Source: Pseudomonadota bacterium (GTDB taxonomy: Bacteria; Pseudomonadota; Alphaproteobacteria; Caulobacterales; Caulobacteraceae). From it: a stretch of DNA of 64,000 nt. A program made the translations under genes and the position numbers. The notes under the pieces are model-generated. The model was not told the origin of the DNA and ran no database searches. It worked only from the letters and a program-made list of their open reading frames with translations. Location of the stretch: positions 1 through 64,000 of the forward strand of contig JAEYAO010000028.1 of the NCBI GenBank assembly GCA_023456105.1, given 5' to 3'. Positions 42,211 to 51,596 of this stretch are shown here, piece after piece. The stretch's first letter is position 1. Each line of letters starts with the position of its first letter.

Positions 42211-44572
42211 CCTGAAGACCCTTTGCCTCATCACCGCCGCCGGCGTGGCCCTCGCCTCCGCCGCCTCGGCCCAGAGCATCGCGCCTGGCGCGCCGGGCGC
42301 CGCCCCCACCTGGTCCACCGCCGCCAAGACTGGCGCGGGCGCGTCCTATGAAGCCTATGTGGACGGCCAGTACCGCGACGGCGGGCGCACCGGCGCCCTG
42401 TCCAAGGTGTGGTTCTCTGTCGCCGACGGCATGCTGACCGAGACCATGTACGGCCTGATCCACGAGGCGCAGATCAAGGCGCTGCGCTTCGCCGTCGCGA
42501 CGCCGTCGGGCGTGGCGGTCGAGGGAACGGACACCTCGCATCGCACCGAATACCTGCATGTGGACGCGCAAGGCCGGCCGCTGTCGCCCGCCTACAAGGT
42601 GACCACGACGGACAAGGCGGGCCGGTTCGAGATCGAGAAGCGGATCTTCACCGATCCGGACCGCAACGCCTTGGTGCTGCGGGTCACGGTCAAGGCGCTG
42701 AAGGGCGACGTGACGCCCTATCTGCTGCTGGAGCCGCACGTCGCCAACACCGGGATCGACGACCGGGGCGAGGCGACCAACACCGCCCTCTACGCCCATG
42801 AGGGCGACACGCACCTGATCCTGCGCCCCAGCCAGGCCTTTGCGCGCGCCAGCGTCGGCTTTGTCGGCGTCTCGGACGGTCTGACCGATCTGAAGGACGG
42901 GCGTCTGGACCGCGCCTACGCCTCGACCGGCGACACGGCCGGCAACATCATGCTGACGGGCGCCCTGCCCCGCGTGCGGCGCGGGCAGAGTCTCTCCCGC
43001 GACTTCGTGATCGGCTTCGGCGACAGCCGCCAGGCCGCCGAGGCCGCCGCCGACGGCGCCATGTCCACCGGCCTGGACGAGGTTCTGGCCCGCTACAACG
43101 GCGAAGGCGAGCGCGTGGGCTGGGAGGACTATCTGTCCACCCTGACCGAACTGCCGCGCATCGCGCAGCAGGCGACCGACGGCGGGAAGCTGGCCTACGC
43201 CTCGGCCCTGATGTTGAAGGTGCAGGAGGACCGCACCCACGCCGGCGCCTTGATCGCGTCGCTGTCGAACCCGTGGGGGGACACCGTGGACGCCTCCAAG
43301 CCGTCGACCGGCTACAAGGCCGTGTGGCCGCGCGACTTCTATCAGGTGGCTATGGCGATGGCGGCGCTGGGTGACCGCGAAACGCCGCTGGCCGCGTTCC
43401 ACTACCTGCCGCAGGTGCAGGTCAGCGCCTCCACGCCCGGCAACACGGGCGCGACGGGCTGGTTCCTGCAGAAGACCGAGGTGGACGGCACCCTTGAATG
43501 GGCGGCGGTCCAGTTGGACCAGACCGCCATGCCGATCATGCTGGGCTATCGTCTGTGGAACCTGGGCTGGATGTCGGACGGCGACATGGCCGACATGTAC
43601 CGCCGCATGATCAAGCCGGCCGCCGACTTCCTAGTGGACGGCGGCAAGATCGGCCTGTTGTGGAACGACGCTGAGATCCGCCCGCCCTTCACCCAGCAGG
43701 AGCGGTGGGAGGAGCAGCAAGGCTATTCGCCTTCCACCACCGCCGCCGTCATCGCCGGCCTGACCAGCGCGGCCGAGATGGCGCGCGAGGCGGGCGACCG
43801 CGCGGGCGCGGCGCGCTACCGCGAAACGGCCGACGCCTACGCCAAGGGCGTCGAAGGCTCGATGTTCACCACGCGCGGCGACTTCGGCGACGGCCGCTAC
43901 TATGTCCGCATCACCCAGAACCAGGACCCGAACGACAAGGCGCCGATCGGTTCGTCGAACGGCCAGATCGCGCCGGCTGAGGACAGGGTCGTGGACGGCG
44001 GCTTCCTGGAGCTGGTCCGCTACGGCGTGCGCAAGGCCGATGACCCGTACATCGTCGCCACCCTGCCCGAGTACGACGACCAGTCACTGGAGCACCTTTA
44101 CCGCGTCCGCTACGACTTCGGTCCCGAGGGTGACAAGACGCCGGGCTGGCGGCGCTACGGCGTGGACGGCTACGGCGAGGATGCGGTCACGGGCGCCAAC
44201 TACGGCGTCGGCGGCCAGATGAGCCCGGGCCAGCGCGGCCGGGTGTGGCCCTTCTTCACCGGCGAACGCGGCCACTACGAGCTGGCGCGCGCCAGCGTGA
44301 ACGGCACGCCCTCGCCCGCCGACATGGCCGCCATCCGCCAGACCTATGTGCGCGGCATGGAACGGTTCGCCAACGACGGTCTGATGCTGTCCGAACAGGT
44401 GTGGGACGGCGTCGGCAACCCGACCGAGAACAACTATGTCCTGGGCCAGAACAACGACTCGGCCACCCCGCTGGCCTGGACCCACGCCGAGTATCTGAAG
44501 CTCCTGCGGTCGCTGGCCGACGGCAAGGTGTGGGATCGCTACGAGCCGGTCGAGCGGCGCTACGCCCGCTAG
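42203..44572 (+). CDS. Exported GH15 glucan 1,4-alpha-glucosidase (glucoamylase)
   Basis: A 789-residue enzyme with signal peptide (MRDLKTLCLITAAGVALASA, cut after SAQ). The N-terminal beta-sandwich domain precedes the alpha/alpha6 barrel. Catalytic regions: WPRDFYQVAMAM, RWEEQQGYSPST (general acid glutamate) and GLMLSEQVWDG (catalytic base). It removes glucose from non-reducing ends. The start is GTG 42203 behind AAAAGGAGG, overlapping the esterase by 8 bp. With the amylase and GH97 it gives three exported starch-active enzymes in one locus. Closed by a strong terminator. Confidence 0.94.
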   Translation: MRDLKTLCLITAAGVALASAASAQSIAPGAPGAAPTWSTAAKTGAGASYEAYVDGQYRDGGRTGALSKVWFSVADGMLTETMYGLIHEAQIKALRFAVATPSGVAVEGTDTSHRTEYLHVDAQGRPLSPAYKVTTTDKAGRFEIEKRIFTDPDRNALVLRVTVKALKGDVTPYLLLEPHVANTGIDDRGEATNTALYAHEGDTHLILRPSQAFARASVGFVGVSDGLTDLKDGRLDRAYASTGDTAGNIMLTGALPRVRRGQSLSRDFVIGFGDSRQAAEAAADGAMSTGLDEVLARYNGEGERVGWEDYLSTLTELPRIAQQATDGGKLAYASALMLKVQEDRTHAGALIASLSNPWGDTVDASKPSTGYKAVWPRDFYQVAMAMAALGDRETPLAAFHYLPQVQVSASTPGNTGATGWFLQKTEVDGTLEWAAVQLDQTAMPIMLGYRLWNLGWMSDGDMADMYRRMIKPAADFLVDGGKIGLLWNDAEIRPPFTQQERWEEQQGYSPSTTAAVIAGLTSAAEMAREAGDRAGAARYRETADAYAKGVEGSMFTTRGDFGDGRYYVRITQNQDPNDKAPIGSSNGQIAPAEDRVVDGGFLELVRYGVRKADDPYIVATLPEYDDQSLEHLYRVRYDFGPEGDKTPGWRRYGVDGYGEDAVTGANYGVGGQMSPGQRGRVWPFFTGERGHYELARASVNGTPSPADMAAIRQTYVRGMERFANDGLMLSEQVWDGVGNPTENNYVLGQNNDSATPLAWTHAEYLKLLRSLADGKVWDRYEPVERRYAR

Positions 44573-44581
44573 AAAGGAAAA

Positions 44582-44609
44582 GAGGCCCGGCGAGCGATCG
44601 CCGGGCCTC
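44582..44609. terminator. Strong terminator after the glucoamylase
   Basis: GAGGCCCGGCGA and TCGCCGGGCCTC form a perfect 12-bp stem with loop GCGA, followed by TGTCTTT. The convergent TorF gene may use it too. Confidence 0.87.
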
Positions 44610-44615
44610 TGTCTT

Positions 44616-45317
44616 TCAGAACAGCACCTTGATCGCGCCCACCACGCGATCGTCGCTGAGCGGCCCGTCCACATCGGTGTCGAAGTAACGTCCGTCCAGC
44701 AGCAGGTTCTCGGTGAGCGCGAAGGACACGCCCACATTCCAGGTCGTATAGTCGTCGTTCACGTCCAGCCACTGACGACCCACCGCGCCGGACACCGTCC
44801 ACCTCTCGGCCGGGGTGAAGGCGGCGCTGACCTCGCCATAGGTCGCCTGCTCGTCCACGCCGAAGAAGTCCGGCGAATAGTAGACGGCCGCGCCGATCGT
44901 GGCGGGGCCGATGGCGCGGGACGCCGCGGCCTTGAACTCGATCAGGTTGTAGTCTGCGCCGTCCGGCTCATCGACATAGACATAGCCGATGACGCCGAAG
45001 TCGAGCGCATAGCCCGACGCCTCGGTGCGCCAGCCGCCGTAGATGTCGACTTCCGCATCCGTCTCGTCGCCGAAATCGACGCTGGAGGCCCAGGCGCCGG
45101 CGTAGAAGCCGCTGTCCCCGAACGTGGCGTCGATCCCGCCCTGGAGAGCCGGATCCTGATCGGTCTGGCTGACGCCCCGGAAGACGTAGTCGCTGACCAC
45201 GCCGATGTTGAAGGCCACATCCACATCTGACGACTGGGCGGAGGCGGCGCCTGCCGAAGCGAGCGCCGCAGTCGAGGCAAGGGCGGCGAGGCACGCGCGA
45301 ACGCACTGAATGCTCAT
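44616..45317 (-). CDS. TorF-family putative porin (TIGR02001)
   Basis: A 233-residue outer membrane beta-barrel with a clear signal peptide (cut after ASA). The family hallmark is the start of the mature barrel, VAFNIGVVSDYVFRGVSQT, followed by repeated amphipathic strands and an ending in aromatic VLF. It lies immediately downstream of the ammonium transporter, a common neighbour of this family, so a role in nitrogen-related permeation is plausible. Start ATG 45317 follows AAGGAG. Confidence 0.85.
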   Translation of the reverse strand: MSIQCVRACLAALASTAALASAGAASAQSSDVDVAFNIGVVSDYVFRGVSQTDQDPALQGGIDATFGDSGFYAGAWASSVDFGDETDAEVDIYGGWRTEASGYALDFGVIGYVYVDEPDGADYNLIEFKAAASRAIGPATIGAAVYYSPDFFGVDEQATYGEVSAAFTPAERWTVSGAVGRQWLDVNDDYTTWNVGVSFALTENLLLDGRYFDTDVDGPLSDDRVVGAIKVLF

Positions 45318-45368
45318 TGTCGATCTCCTTGGGTTGGATAAGGGCGGCGGCGTGCAGCCGCGCCCGGT

Positions 45369-45393
45369 CCGGCCGATCGCGAGGATCGGCCGG
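45369..45393. other. Hairpin between amt and the porin gene
   Basis: CCGGCCGATC and GATCGGCCGG form a perfect 10-bp stem around GCGAG. No U run follows on either strand. It could adjust expression or mRNA stability between the two genes. Confidence 0.4.
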
Positions 45394-45420
45394 TGATGAT
45401 GTTCGATCCGGCGAGAGCCG

Positions 45421-46851
45421 TCAGATCGCTTCGAGCGCTTCCCCATGCAGTGAGGTGTCGAGGCCGGCGGCCTCCTCCTCTTCGCTGACGCGCAGGCCGG
45501 TGGTATATTTGCAGATCACCAGGATCAGCAGCGTGCCCAGCGCCGAATAGGCGATGGTCCAGGCCAGCCCCAGCGCCTGGGCGCCGATGTTGGCGCCCTC
45601 GGACAGGCTGTTGATGGCGGTGGTCGCGAATACCCCCGTCAGCAGCGCGCCGATCAGCCCGCCCGCGCCGTGAATGCCGAAGGCGTCCAGGCTGTCGTCA
45701 TAGCGCAGCAGCTTCTTGATCCACACCGAGGCCGCATAGCAGACCGGCCCGGCGATCAGGCCGATGATCACCGCGCCCTTGGGGTCGACGAAGCCCGCAG
45801 CCGGCGTGATGGCGACCAGCCCTGAGACCACGCCCGACAGCATGCCGATCAGCGAGACCTTTTTCTTCTCGATGACCTCGACCAGCTTCCAGGTCAGGGC
45901 GCCGGCGGCGGCGGCGAGTACGGTGTTCAGCAGCGCCACGCCCATCAGCTCGTTGGCGGCGCCGGCCGAGCCTGCGTTGAAGCCGATCCAGCCGACCAGG
46001 AGCAGGGACGCGCCGATCATCGTCAGAACCGGATTGTGCGGGTTGATGGGGTCGACGCCATAGCCGCGGCGCCGGCCCAAAAACAGGGCGCAGACCAGGC
46101 CCGCCACGCCCGAGTTGACGTGAACCACCGCGCCGCCGGCGAAGTCCAGCACGCCCGCCCCGCCCAGGAAGCCCCCGCCCCAGACCCAGTGGCAGATGGG
46201 CGCATAGATGAACAGCGACCACAGGCCGGTAAACAGCAGCAGCCCCGAATACTTCATCCGCTCGGCGAAGGCCCCGGTGACCAGCGCCGGCGTTATGATG
46301 GCGAAGGTCATCTGGAACGAGATGAACAGGAACTCCGGGATGCCCGGCAGCAGGCTGTTGGCCGTCTGCAGGCTGACGCCGTTCAGGAACAGCATGTCCA
46401 GATTGCCGACATAGGGCTGCAGCGCCTCCACGCCGTTGGCGCCGAAGGCGATGCTGTAGCCGGCGATGAACCACACCAGCGACACCACGGCGAACACGCC
46501 CACCGACTGGGTGATGGTGGCGATGACGTTCTTGCGCCGCACCATGCCGCCGTAGAACAGCGCCAGACCGGGGAGGGTCATCAGCAGCACCAAGGCGGTG
46601 GAGACGCCGAGCCAGCCTGTGCCGGCGGCGTCGAGTTCAAGCGCGGCCTGGTGGCCGAGCAAGGCCGGCGCCGGCGGCGCGGCCTCGGCCGCCGCCGTCG
46701 TGGTGGCCGCCGCGCCCGATCCGGACGAGGCGACCACGGGAGCGGGTTCGACCGAAGCCGCGGCGAAGGCGGCGCTTCCCCCTCCTAGAAGCCCCGCACC
46801 TAGCAGGAGCGAGGCCATGAGCCCCGCCCATCGTTTTCTGATCTGCGACAT
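45421..46851 (-). CDS. amt: Ammonium transporter
   Basis: A 476-residue channel. A signal peptide precedes an alanine-rich spacer, then eleven helices. Signatures are FYGGMVRRKNVIATITQSVG, FQMTFAIITPALVTGAFAERMKYS, FAGGAVVHVNSGVAGLV and the C-terminal FGIHGAGGLIGALLTGVFA with its pore histidine. Amt proteins conduct ammonia and are usually regulated by GlnK, but no glnK is adjacent; a TorF porin gene follows instead. The gene should respond to nitrogen limitation, yet no clear sigma-54 site was seen. Confidence 0.95.
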   Translation of the reverse strand: MSQIRKRWAGLMASLLLGAGLLGGGSAAFAAASVEPAPVVASSGSGAAATTTAAAEAAPPAPALLGHQAALELDAAGTGWLGVSTALVLLMTLPGLALFYGGMVRRKNVIATITQSVGVFAVVSLVWFIAGYSIAFGANGVEALQPYVGNLDMLFLNGVSLQTANSLLPGIPEFLFISFQMTFAIITPALVTGAFAERMKYSGLLLFTGLWSLFIYAPICHWVWGGGFLGGAGVLDFAGGAVVHVNSGVAGLVCALFLGRRRGYGVDPINPHNPVLTMIGASLLLVGWIGFNAGSAGAANELMGVALLNTVLAAAAGALTWKLVEVIEKKKVSLIGMLSGVVSGLVAITPAAGFVDPKGAVIIGLIAGPVCYAASVWIKKLLRYDDSLDAFGIHGAGGLIGALLTGVFATTAINSLSEGANIGAQALGLAWTIAYSALGTLLILVICKYTTGLRVSEEEEAAGLDTSLHGEALEAI

Positions 46852-47005
46852 CTTGCGTGTATCCCCTTCTGCAGTCTCGCAGCGGGAAGTGTTTACCGCA
46901 TATCAATGGTTCGCAAGCGGCTGAGACGTCAGAAGCGCAACATTCGTGCAACAGGACGGCGACAAAGATCATTCGCCGCATAATCCATGCTGGACGATGC
47001 CCCGA

Positions 47006-48112
47006 TCAAGCCCAGTGCATCTGGACGCGATGCGCCGCCGCCCAGTGGATCGCCCTGATCGCGTCGATCACCGCCTCGGTCGCCCCCCGCGTGCCCAATC
47101 CGCCGCCCAGATCGGCCGTCACCGCGCCCGCCGACAGCACGGCCGCAACCGCCGCCTCGATGGAGTCGGCCTCGTCCTCGAGCTTCAGACTGTGGCGCAG
47201 CAGCAGCGCCGCCGACAGGATCGCGCCCACGGGATTGGCCAGGTCCTGCCCGGCGATGTCAGGCGCCGAGCCGTGGATCGGCTCGAACAGGCCGGGCCCG
47301 TGCGTTCCCAGCGAAGCCGACGGCAACAGTCCGATTGAGCCGCCCAGAACCGATATTTCGTCCGACAGAATGTCGCCGAACATGTTCTCGGTCAGGATGA
47401 CGTCGTAGTCGCGCGGCTTCCTGATCAGGTGCATGGCCATGGAGTCCACCAGGGCGTGCTCCAGCCGGACGTCCGGGAACTCCTCGGCGCCGATGCGGGT
47501 CACGACCTCGCGCCACAGACGGCTGGTCTCCATGACGTTGGCCTTGTCGACCGAGGTCACCTTGCCGCGACGCTGGCGGGCGGTGTGAAAGGCGGCGCGC
47601 GCCACCCGCTCGATCTCGAGGACCGTGTATTCGCACAGATCGCTGGCGCGGTCGGCCGTGCGGGTCTTTTCGCCGAAATAGACACCGCCGGTCAGTTCGC
47701 GGAAGACGATCAGGTCGACGCCCTCCACGATCTCCTTTTTCAACGGCGAACGGTGCGCCAGCACAGGCGAGACCTGCAGCGGCCGCAGGTTGGCGAACAG
47801 GCCCATGGCCTTGCGGATGGCCAGCAACCCCTGCTCGGGCCGCACCTCGCCGCCGTCCCACTGCGGTCCGCCGACCGCGCCCAGCAGGACGGCGTCGGCT
47901 TGGAGGCAGGCCTCGCGCGTCTCCGGCGGCAGGGCCTCGCCCGTCGTGTCGATGGCCGCCCCGCCGATCAGATGTTCGGTGAAGCTGAAGTGGTGGCCGT
48001 AGAAGTCGCCGATGACCGACAGCACGTCGCGTGCGGCGCGCGTCACCTCCGGCCCCACGCCGTCGCCCGGCAGCAGCACGATGTTGAAGGTCTGGGGTGC
48101 GGCGTTCGGCAT
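47006..48112 (-). CDS. leuB: 3-isopropylmalate dehydrogenase
   Basis: A 368-residue oxidoreductase that converts 3-isopropylmalate to 2-oxoisocaproate, the last common step before leucine transamination. Visible: NIVLLPGDGVGPEV at the N-terminus, GAVGGPQWD, FRELTGGVYFGEK, VDKANVMETSRLWREVV, and ILTENMFGDILSDE with Asp for metal. The C-terminal EPIHGSAPDIAGQDLANPVG is typical. Its start overlaps the leuD stop by one base (TGATG), last gene of the operon. No terminator was found before amt. Confidence 0.97.
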   Translation of the reverse strand: MPNAAPQTFNIVLLPGDGVGPEVTRAARDVLSVIGDFYGHHFSFTEHLIGGAAIDTTGEALPPETREACLQADAVLLGAVGGPQWDGGEVRPEQGLLAIRKAMGLFANLRPLQVSPVLAHRSPLKKEIVEGVDLIVFRELTGGVYFGEKTRTADRASDLCEYTVLEIERVARAAFHTARQRRGKVTSVDKANVMETSRLWREVVTRIGAEEFPDVRLEHALVDSMAMHLIRKPRDYDVILTENMFGDILSDEISVLGGSIGLLPSASLGTHGPGLFEPIHGSAPDIAGQDLANPVGAILSAALLLRHSLKLEDEADSIEAAVAAVLSAGAVTADLGGGLGTRGATEAVIDAIRAIHWAAAHRVQMHWA

Positions 48113-48696
48113 CAGACAGTCTCTCTCAGGCGCTCAAAGGCTTCGATTTCGGGCATGTTGGCCTGCAGCCACCCCAGGGTGTCCACCCCGTTCAAAAGGC
48201 ACTGTCGGGCGAAGGATTCGATCACGAAGGTGACGGGAGGCGCATCGCCGCGCCGGATCTCGCCCGCCTGAAGGTCGATCGTCACCTGCTGTTCCGGATG
48301 TGTGGCCAGATCGTCCCAAACAGCCTGTGTCACCACGATCGGCAGAAAGCCGTTTTTCAGGGCGTTTGATGTAAAAATGTCGGCGATCTCCGTCGCGATC
48401 ACCACCCGAAAGCCATAGTCCAGCAGCGCCCAGGGCGCATGCTCGCGCGAGGATCCGCAGGCGAAGTTGCGCCCCGCCAGCAGGATGCGGTGCTCGGCCG
48501 GATCGATGCGGTTCAGCACGGCCTCCGGCTTCTCCGATCCGTCCGCCTCGTAGCGCCAGTCGTAGAAGGCGGCTCGGCCCAGACCCTCGCGCGTGGTGGT
48601 GGTCAGGAAGCGCGCGGGAATGATCTGGTCGGTGTCGATGTTCGCCTGGCTCAGCGTCACCGTGCGGGATGTCAGCGTCTTGAAGGGCTCAGGCAT
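48112..48696 (-). CDS. leuD: 3-isopropylmalate dehydratase small subunit
   Basis: A 194-residue subunit that pairs with LeuC to isomerise 2- to 3-isopropylmalate. The start region SQANIDTDQIIPARFL and the swivel-domain signature GRNFACGSSREHAPWALLDYGFRVV are diagnostic. It overlaps leuC upstream by 8 bp and leuB by one base. Confidence 0.96.
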   Translation of the reverse strand: MPEPFKTLTSRTVTLSQANIDTDQIIPARFLTTTTREGLGRAAFYDWRYEADGSEKPEAVLNRIDPAEHRILLAGRNFACGSSREHAPWALLDYGFRVVIATEIADIFTSNALKNGFLPIVVTQAVWDDLATHPEQQVTIDLQAGEIRRGDAPPVTFVIESFARQCLLNGVDTLGWLQANMPEIEAFERLRETV

Positions 48697-50110
48697 GTTC
48701 CTCGACCCTCAGATAGACGCGGGGATCGGTCAGGACCCCGGCGATGGCGCTGGCCGCGGCCGTGGCGGGGCTGGCCAGGATGGTGCGCGCCCCCTTGCCC
48801 TGCCGCCCTTCGAAGTTGCGATTGGAGGTGGACACCGCCAGTTGGCCGGGCGCCACGAAATCCCCATTCATGGCGATGCACATCGAGCACCCCGGGATGC
48901 GCCATTCCGCGCCGGCGGCGAGAAAGACCTGATCCAGCCCTTCGGCTTCGGCGTCGCGCCGCACAGCTTCCGAGCCCGGCACCACCAGCATGCGCACGCG
49001 CGGATCGACCTTGCGGCCCCGCAGCACTTGCGCCGCTGCGCGCAGGTCCGGCAGGCGCCCGTTGGTGCAGGAGCCGACAAACACCACGTCCACGGCTTGC
49101 GAAGTGGTCAGCCGCCCCGGATCAAAGCCCATATAGGCTTGCGCCTTCCGGTCGGCGTCGGAACGGGGCTGCGGGACCGGCGCGCCGACGGGCGCGCCCG
49201 CATCCGGCGTCGTGCCCCAGGTGGCCATGGGGCGGATGGCCGCGCCGTCCAGCACCACCTCCTTGTCGAACCGGGCGCCCGGATCGGTCGCCAAGGCGCG
49301 CCAACGCTCGACGGCCTCGTCCCAGGCGGCGCCATCCGGCACGTGCCGGCGGCCCTTCAGCCAGGCGAAGGTCGTCTCGTCCGGAGCGATCATGCCTGCG
49401 CGGGCGCCCGCCTCGATGGACATGTTGCACAGGGTCATGCGCCCTTCCATGTCCAACGCGCGCACGGCCTCGCCCGCATATTCGATGACGTGTCCGGTGC
49501 CGCCGCCGAAGCCGATGGCGGCGATCACGGCCAGCGCCACGTCCTTGCCCGAGACGCCCGGCTGCAGCCGCCCGTTCACCGTCACGCGCAGGGTGCGCGC
49601 CCGGCGCTGCAGCAGGCACTGGGTCGCCAGCACATGGCCGACCTCGGACGTGCCGATGCCGAAGGCCAAGGCGCCGAAGGCTCCATGCGTCGCCGTATGG
49701 CTGTCGCCGCACACCACCGTCATGCCCGGTTGGGTCAGACCCAGCTCAGGCCCCATGACGTGCACCACGCCGCGATCCTCGGAGTCCCAGCCGGCCAGCG
49801 GCACGCCGTGCGCGGCGCAGTTCCGCTCCAGCGCATGCACCTGCGCCTCGGCCTCGCGCGTGACATAGGGGCGGCGACCATCGGCGCCGGGCGGCAGGGT
49901 CGGTGTGGAATGGTCCAGCGTCGCATAGGTGCGGTCGGGCCGCCGGACGGCCAGGCCTCGGCTCTCGATCTCGGCGAAGGCCTGCGGGCTGGTGACCTCG
50001 TGAACCAGATGCAGATCGACGTAGAGGACGCCCGGCGTGTCGGGGGTCTCGGGCCGAACCAGATGGGCGTCCCAGACCTTGTCGAACAGGGTGCGCGGCG
50101 GCTCATGCAT
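48689..50110 (-). CDS. leuC: 3-isopropylmalate dehydratase large subunit
   Basis: A 473-residue aconitase-family protein. The iron-sulfur cysteines are visible in FVGSCTNGRLPDLRAAAQV and GCSMCIAMN, and VVCGDSHTATHGAFGALAFGIG is a classic motif. Together with LeuD it interconverts isopropylmalates. Start ATG 50110 overlaps the leuA end by 8 bp. Confidence 0.96.
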   Translation of the reverse strand: MHEPPRTLFDKVWDAHLVRPETPDTPGVLYVDLHLVHEVTSPQAFAEIESRGLAVRRPDRTYATLDHSTPTLPPGADGRRPYVTREAEAQVHALERNCAAHGVPLAGWDSEDRGVVHVMGPELGLTQPGMTVVCGDSHTATHGAFGALAFGIGTSEVGHVLATQCLLQRRARTLRVTVNGRLQPGVSGKDVALAVIAAIGFGGGTGHVIEYAGEAVRALDMEGRMTLCNMSIEAGARAGMIAPDETTFAWLKGRRHVPDGAAWDEAVERWRALATDPGARFDKEVVLDGAAIRPMATWGTTPDAGAPVGAPVPQPRSDADRKAQAYMGFDPGRLTTSQAVDVVFVGSCTNGRLPDLRAAAQVLRGRKVDPRVRMLVVPGSEAVRRDAEAEGLDQVFLAAGAEWRIPGCSMCIAMNGDFVAPGQLAVSTSNRNFEGRQGKGARTILASPATAAASAIAGVLTDPRVYLRVEEHA

Positions 50111-51344
50111 AGCGCAGCACCTTCTGGTCGGCCGTCCGCTCGGCCTGGTCGATGATGGCGATCAGTTCGGCGTCGTCGATCTCGCCGATCTGGTCGGCGC
50201 GCTGCTTGAACCCGGTGACCACGGCGGCCAAGCGATCGCCGTCGATGGGGCGGCCAATGGTCTCGGCGCGCCTAGCGATGGCGTGCCGGCCCGAGTGCTT
50301 GCCCAGCACGAACCAGCTGCCCTCGAAGCCCACGTCCTGGGGCCGCATGATCTCATAGGTGCGGCTGTCGGCCAGCATGCCGTGCTGGTGGATGCCGGCC
50401 TCGTGGGCGAAGGCGTTTATGCCGACCACGGCCTTGTTGCGCGCCACCGCCGTCTCGGTGACCTCGCACAGGGTGCGCGAGGCCCGCACCATGTGGCGGG
50501 TCTCCACGCCGGTCGAAACGCCGAACCGGTCGCCGCGCACCTTCAGCGCCATGACCGCCTCTTCCAGCGACGCGTTGCCGGCGCGTTCGCCGATCCCGTT
50601 GACCGTGACCTCGACCTGACGCGCGCCGCCCTCCACCGCCGCCAGCGAGTTGGCGACCGCCATGCCCAGATCGTCGTGATTGTGGGCCGACAGGATCGCC
50701 CCGGGATGTCGGGCGTGGATGCGCGCCGACAGCTCGCGAAAGCGCGTCCTCACCTCTTCAGGCATGGCGTACCCCACGGTGTCGGGCGCGTTCAGGGTGC
50801 GGGCGCCGGCGTCGGCCGCCGCCTCCAGCACATCGGCCAGGAACTCCGGCTCGGTGCGAAAGGCGTCCTCGGCCGAGAACTCCACGTCGTCGAACAGGCT
50901 GCGGGCGTATTCCACCGCGCGCACGGCCGTCGCCAACACGGCGTTCGAACTCATCTTCAGCTTGGCCGAGCGATGAATCGGGCTGGCGCCCAGAAAGACA
51001 TGCACCCGGCGGTGCGAACGCGGCGCGGGCGCCAGGGCCCGGCAGGCGGCGTTGATATCGGCCTCGCTTGCGCGGGACAGCGAGCAGAACACCGGTCCCT
51101 CCACCTCGCCCGCCACGCGGCGGATGCACTCTTCGTCGCCGGGCGAGGCGGCGGCGAAGCCCGCCTCGATCACGTCCACGCCCAGGTCGCGCAGCACCCC
51201 CGCCATCCGGACCTTGGCCTCGGCCGACATGGAAAAGCCCGGCGCCTGCTCGCCATCGCGCAGGGTGGTGTCGAAAACGATCACACGGTTCGGATCGGAG
51301 GCCGCGATCTGTTCGGTTCGGGTTACGCCTAAGGGATCGGTCAT
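50103..51344 (-). CDS. leuA: 2-isopropylmalate synthase, short form without the leucine-sensing domain
   Basis: A 413-residue enzyme condensing acetyl-CoA with 2-oxoisovalerate, first committed leucine step. The TIM barrel shows IVFDTTLRDGEQAPGFSM, SAHNHDDLGMAVANSLAA (metal HxD) and VNGIGERAGNASLEE, followed by the flexible subdomain GINAFAHEAGIHQHGML and HSGRHAI. It ends at about residue 413, whereas classical LeuA runs past 500 with a LeuA_dimer regulatory domain; that part is absent, so leucine feedback by the usual route is unlikely. Start ATG 51344 overlaps the ilvM stop (TGATG); a TTG precedes it. Homocitrate synthase-like activity is an alternative but the operon argues for LeuA. Confidence 0.86.
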   Translation of the reverse strand: MTDPLGVTRTEQIAASDPNRVIVFDTTLRDGEQAPGFSMSAEAKVRMAGVLRDLGVDVIEAGFAAASPGDEECIRRVAGEVEGPVFCSLSRASEADINAACRALAPAPRSHRRVHVFLGASPIHRSAKLKMSSNAVLATAVRAVEYARSLFDDVEFSAEDAFRTEPEFLADVLEAAADAGARTLNAPDTVGYAMPEEVRTRFRELSARIHARHPGAILSAHNHDDLGMAVANSLAAVEGGARQVEVTVNGIGERAGNASLEEAVMALKVRGDRFGVSTGVETRHMVRASRTLCEVTETAVARNKAVVGINAFAHEAGIHQHGMLADSRTYEIMRPQDVGFEGSWFVLGKHSGRHAIARRAETIGRPIDGDRLAAVVTGFKQRADQIGEIDDAELIAIIDQAERTADQKVLRYA

Positions 51345-51595
51345 CAAGCGGCCTGTACGCTGAAGGTGTCGGGAGAGACGCGGCGCACACCGAACAGGCG
51401 GTCGATCTGGCGGCCCAGGGCGTCGGCGCAGCGCTGGTCGTCGCGGCCGCGCACGGTCAGGGCGACGGCGCGCGCTGTCCCCGCATCGGCCATGCTGACG
51501 CCCTCGATGTGGAAGCCCCGACGCTCCACCAGGCCGATGAGGCGCTGAAGCGAACCGTCCGCGCGGTCGATCTGGATGTGGATCGTGCTGCTCAT
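51344..51595 (-). CDS. ilvM: Acetolactate synthase small subunit, short IlvM type
   Basis: An 83-residue protein that is just one ACT domain (HIQIDRADGSLQRLIGLVERRGFHIEGVSM...). It regulates the large subunit. Its size equals E. coli IlvM, far below the roughly 160-180 residues of IlvH/IlvN that are usual in alphaproteobacteria. Valine binding sites of the longer forms may be incomplete. Sits between the large subunit and leuA with start/stop overlaps. Confidence 0.85.
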   Translation of the reverse strand: MSSTIHIQIDRADGSLQRLIGLVERRGFHIEGVSMADAGTARAVALTVRGRDDQRCADALGRQIDRLFGVRRVSPDTFSVQAA

Positions 51596-51596
51596 C

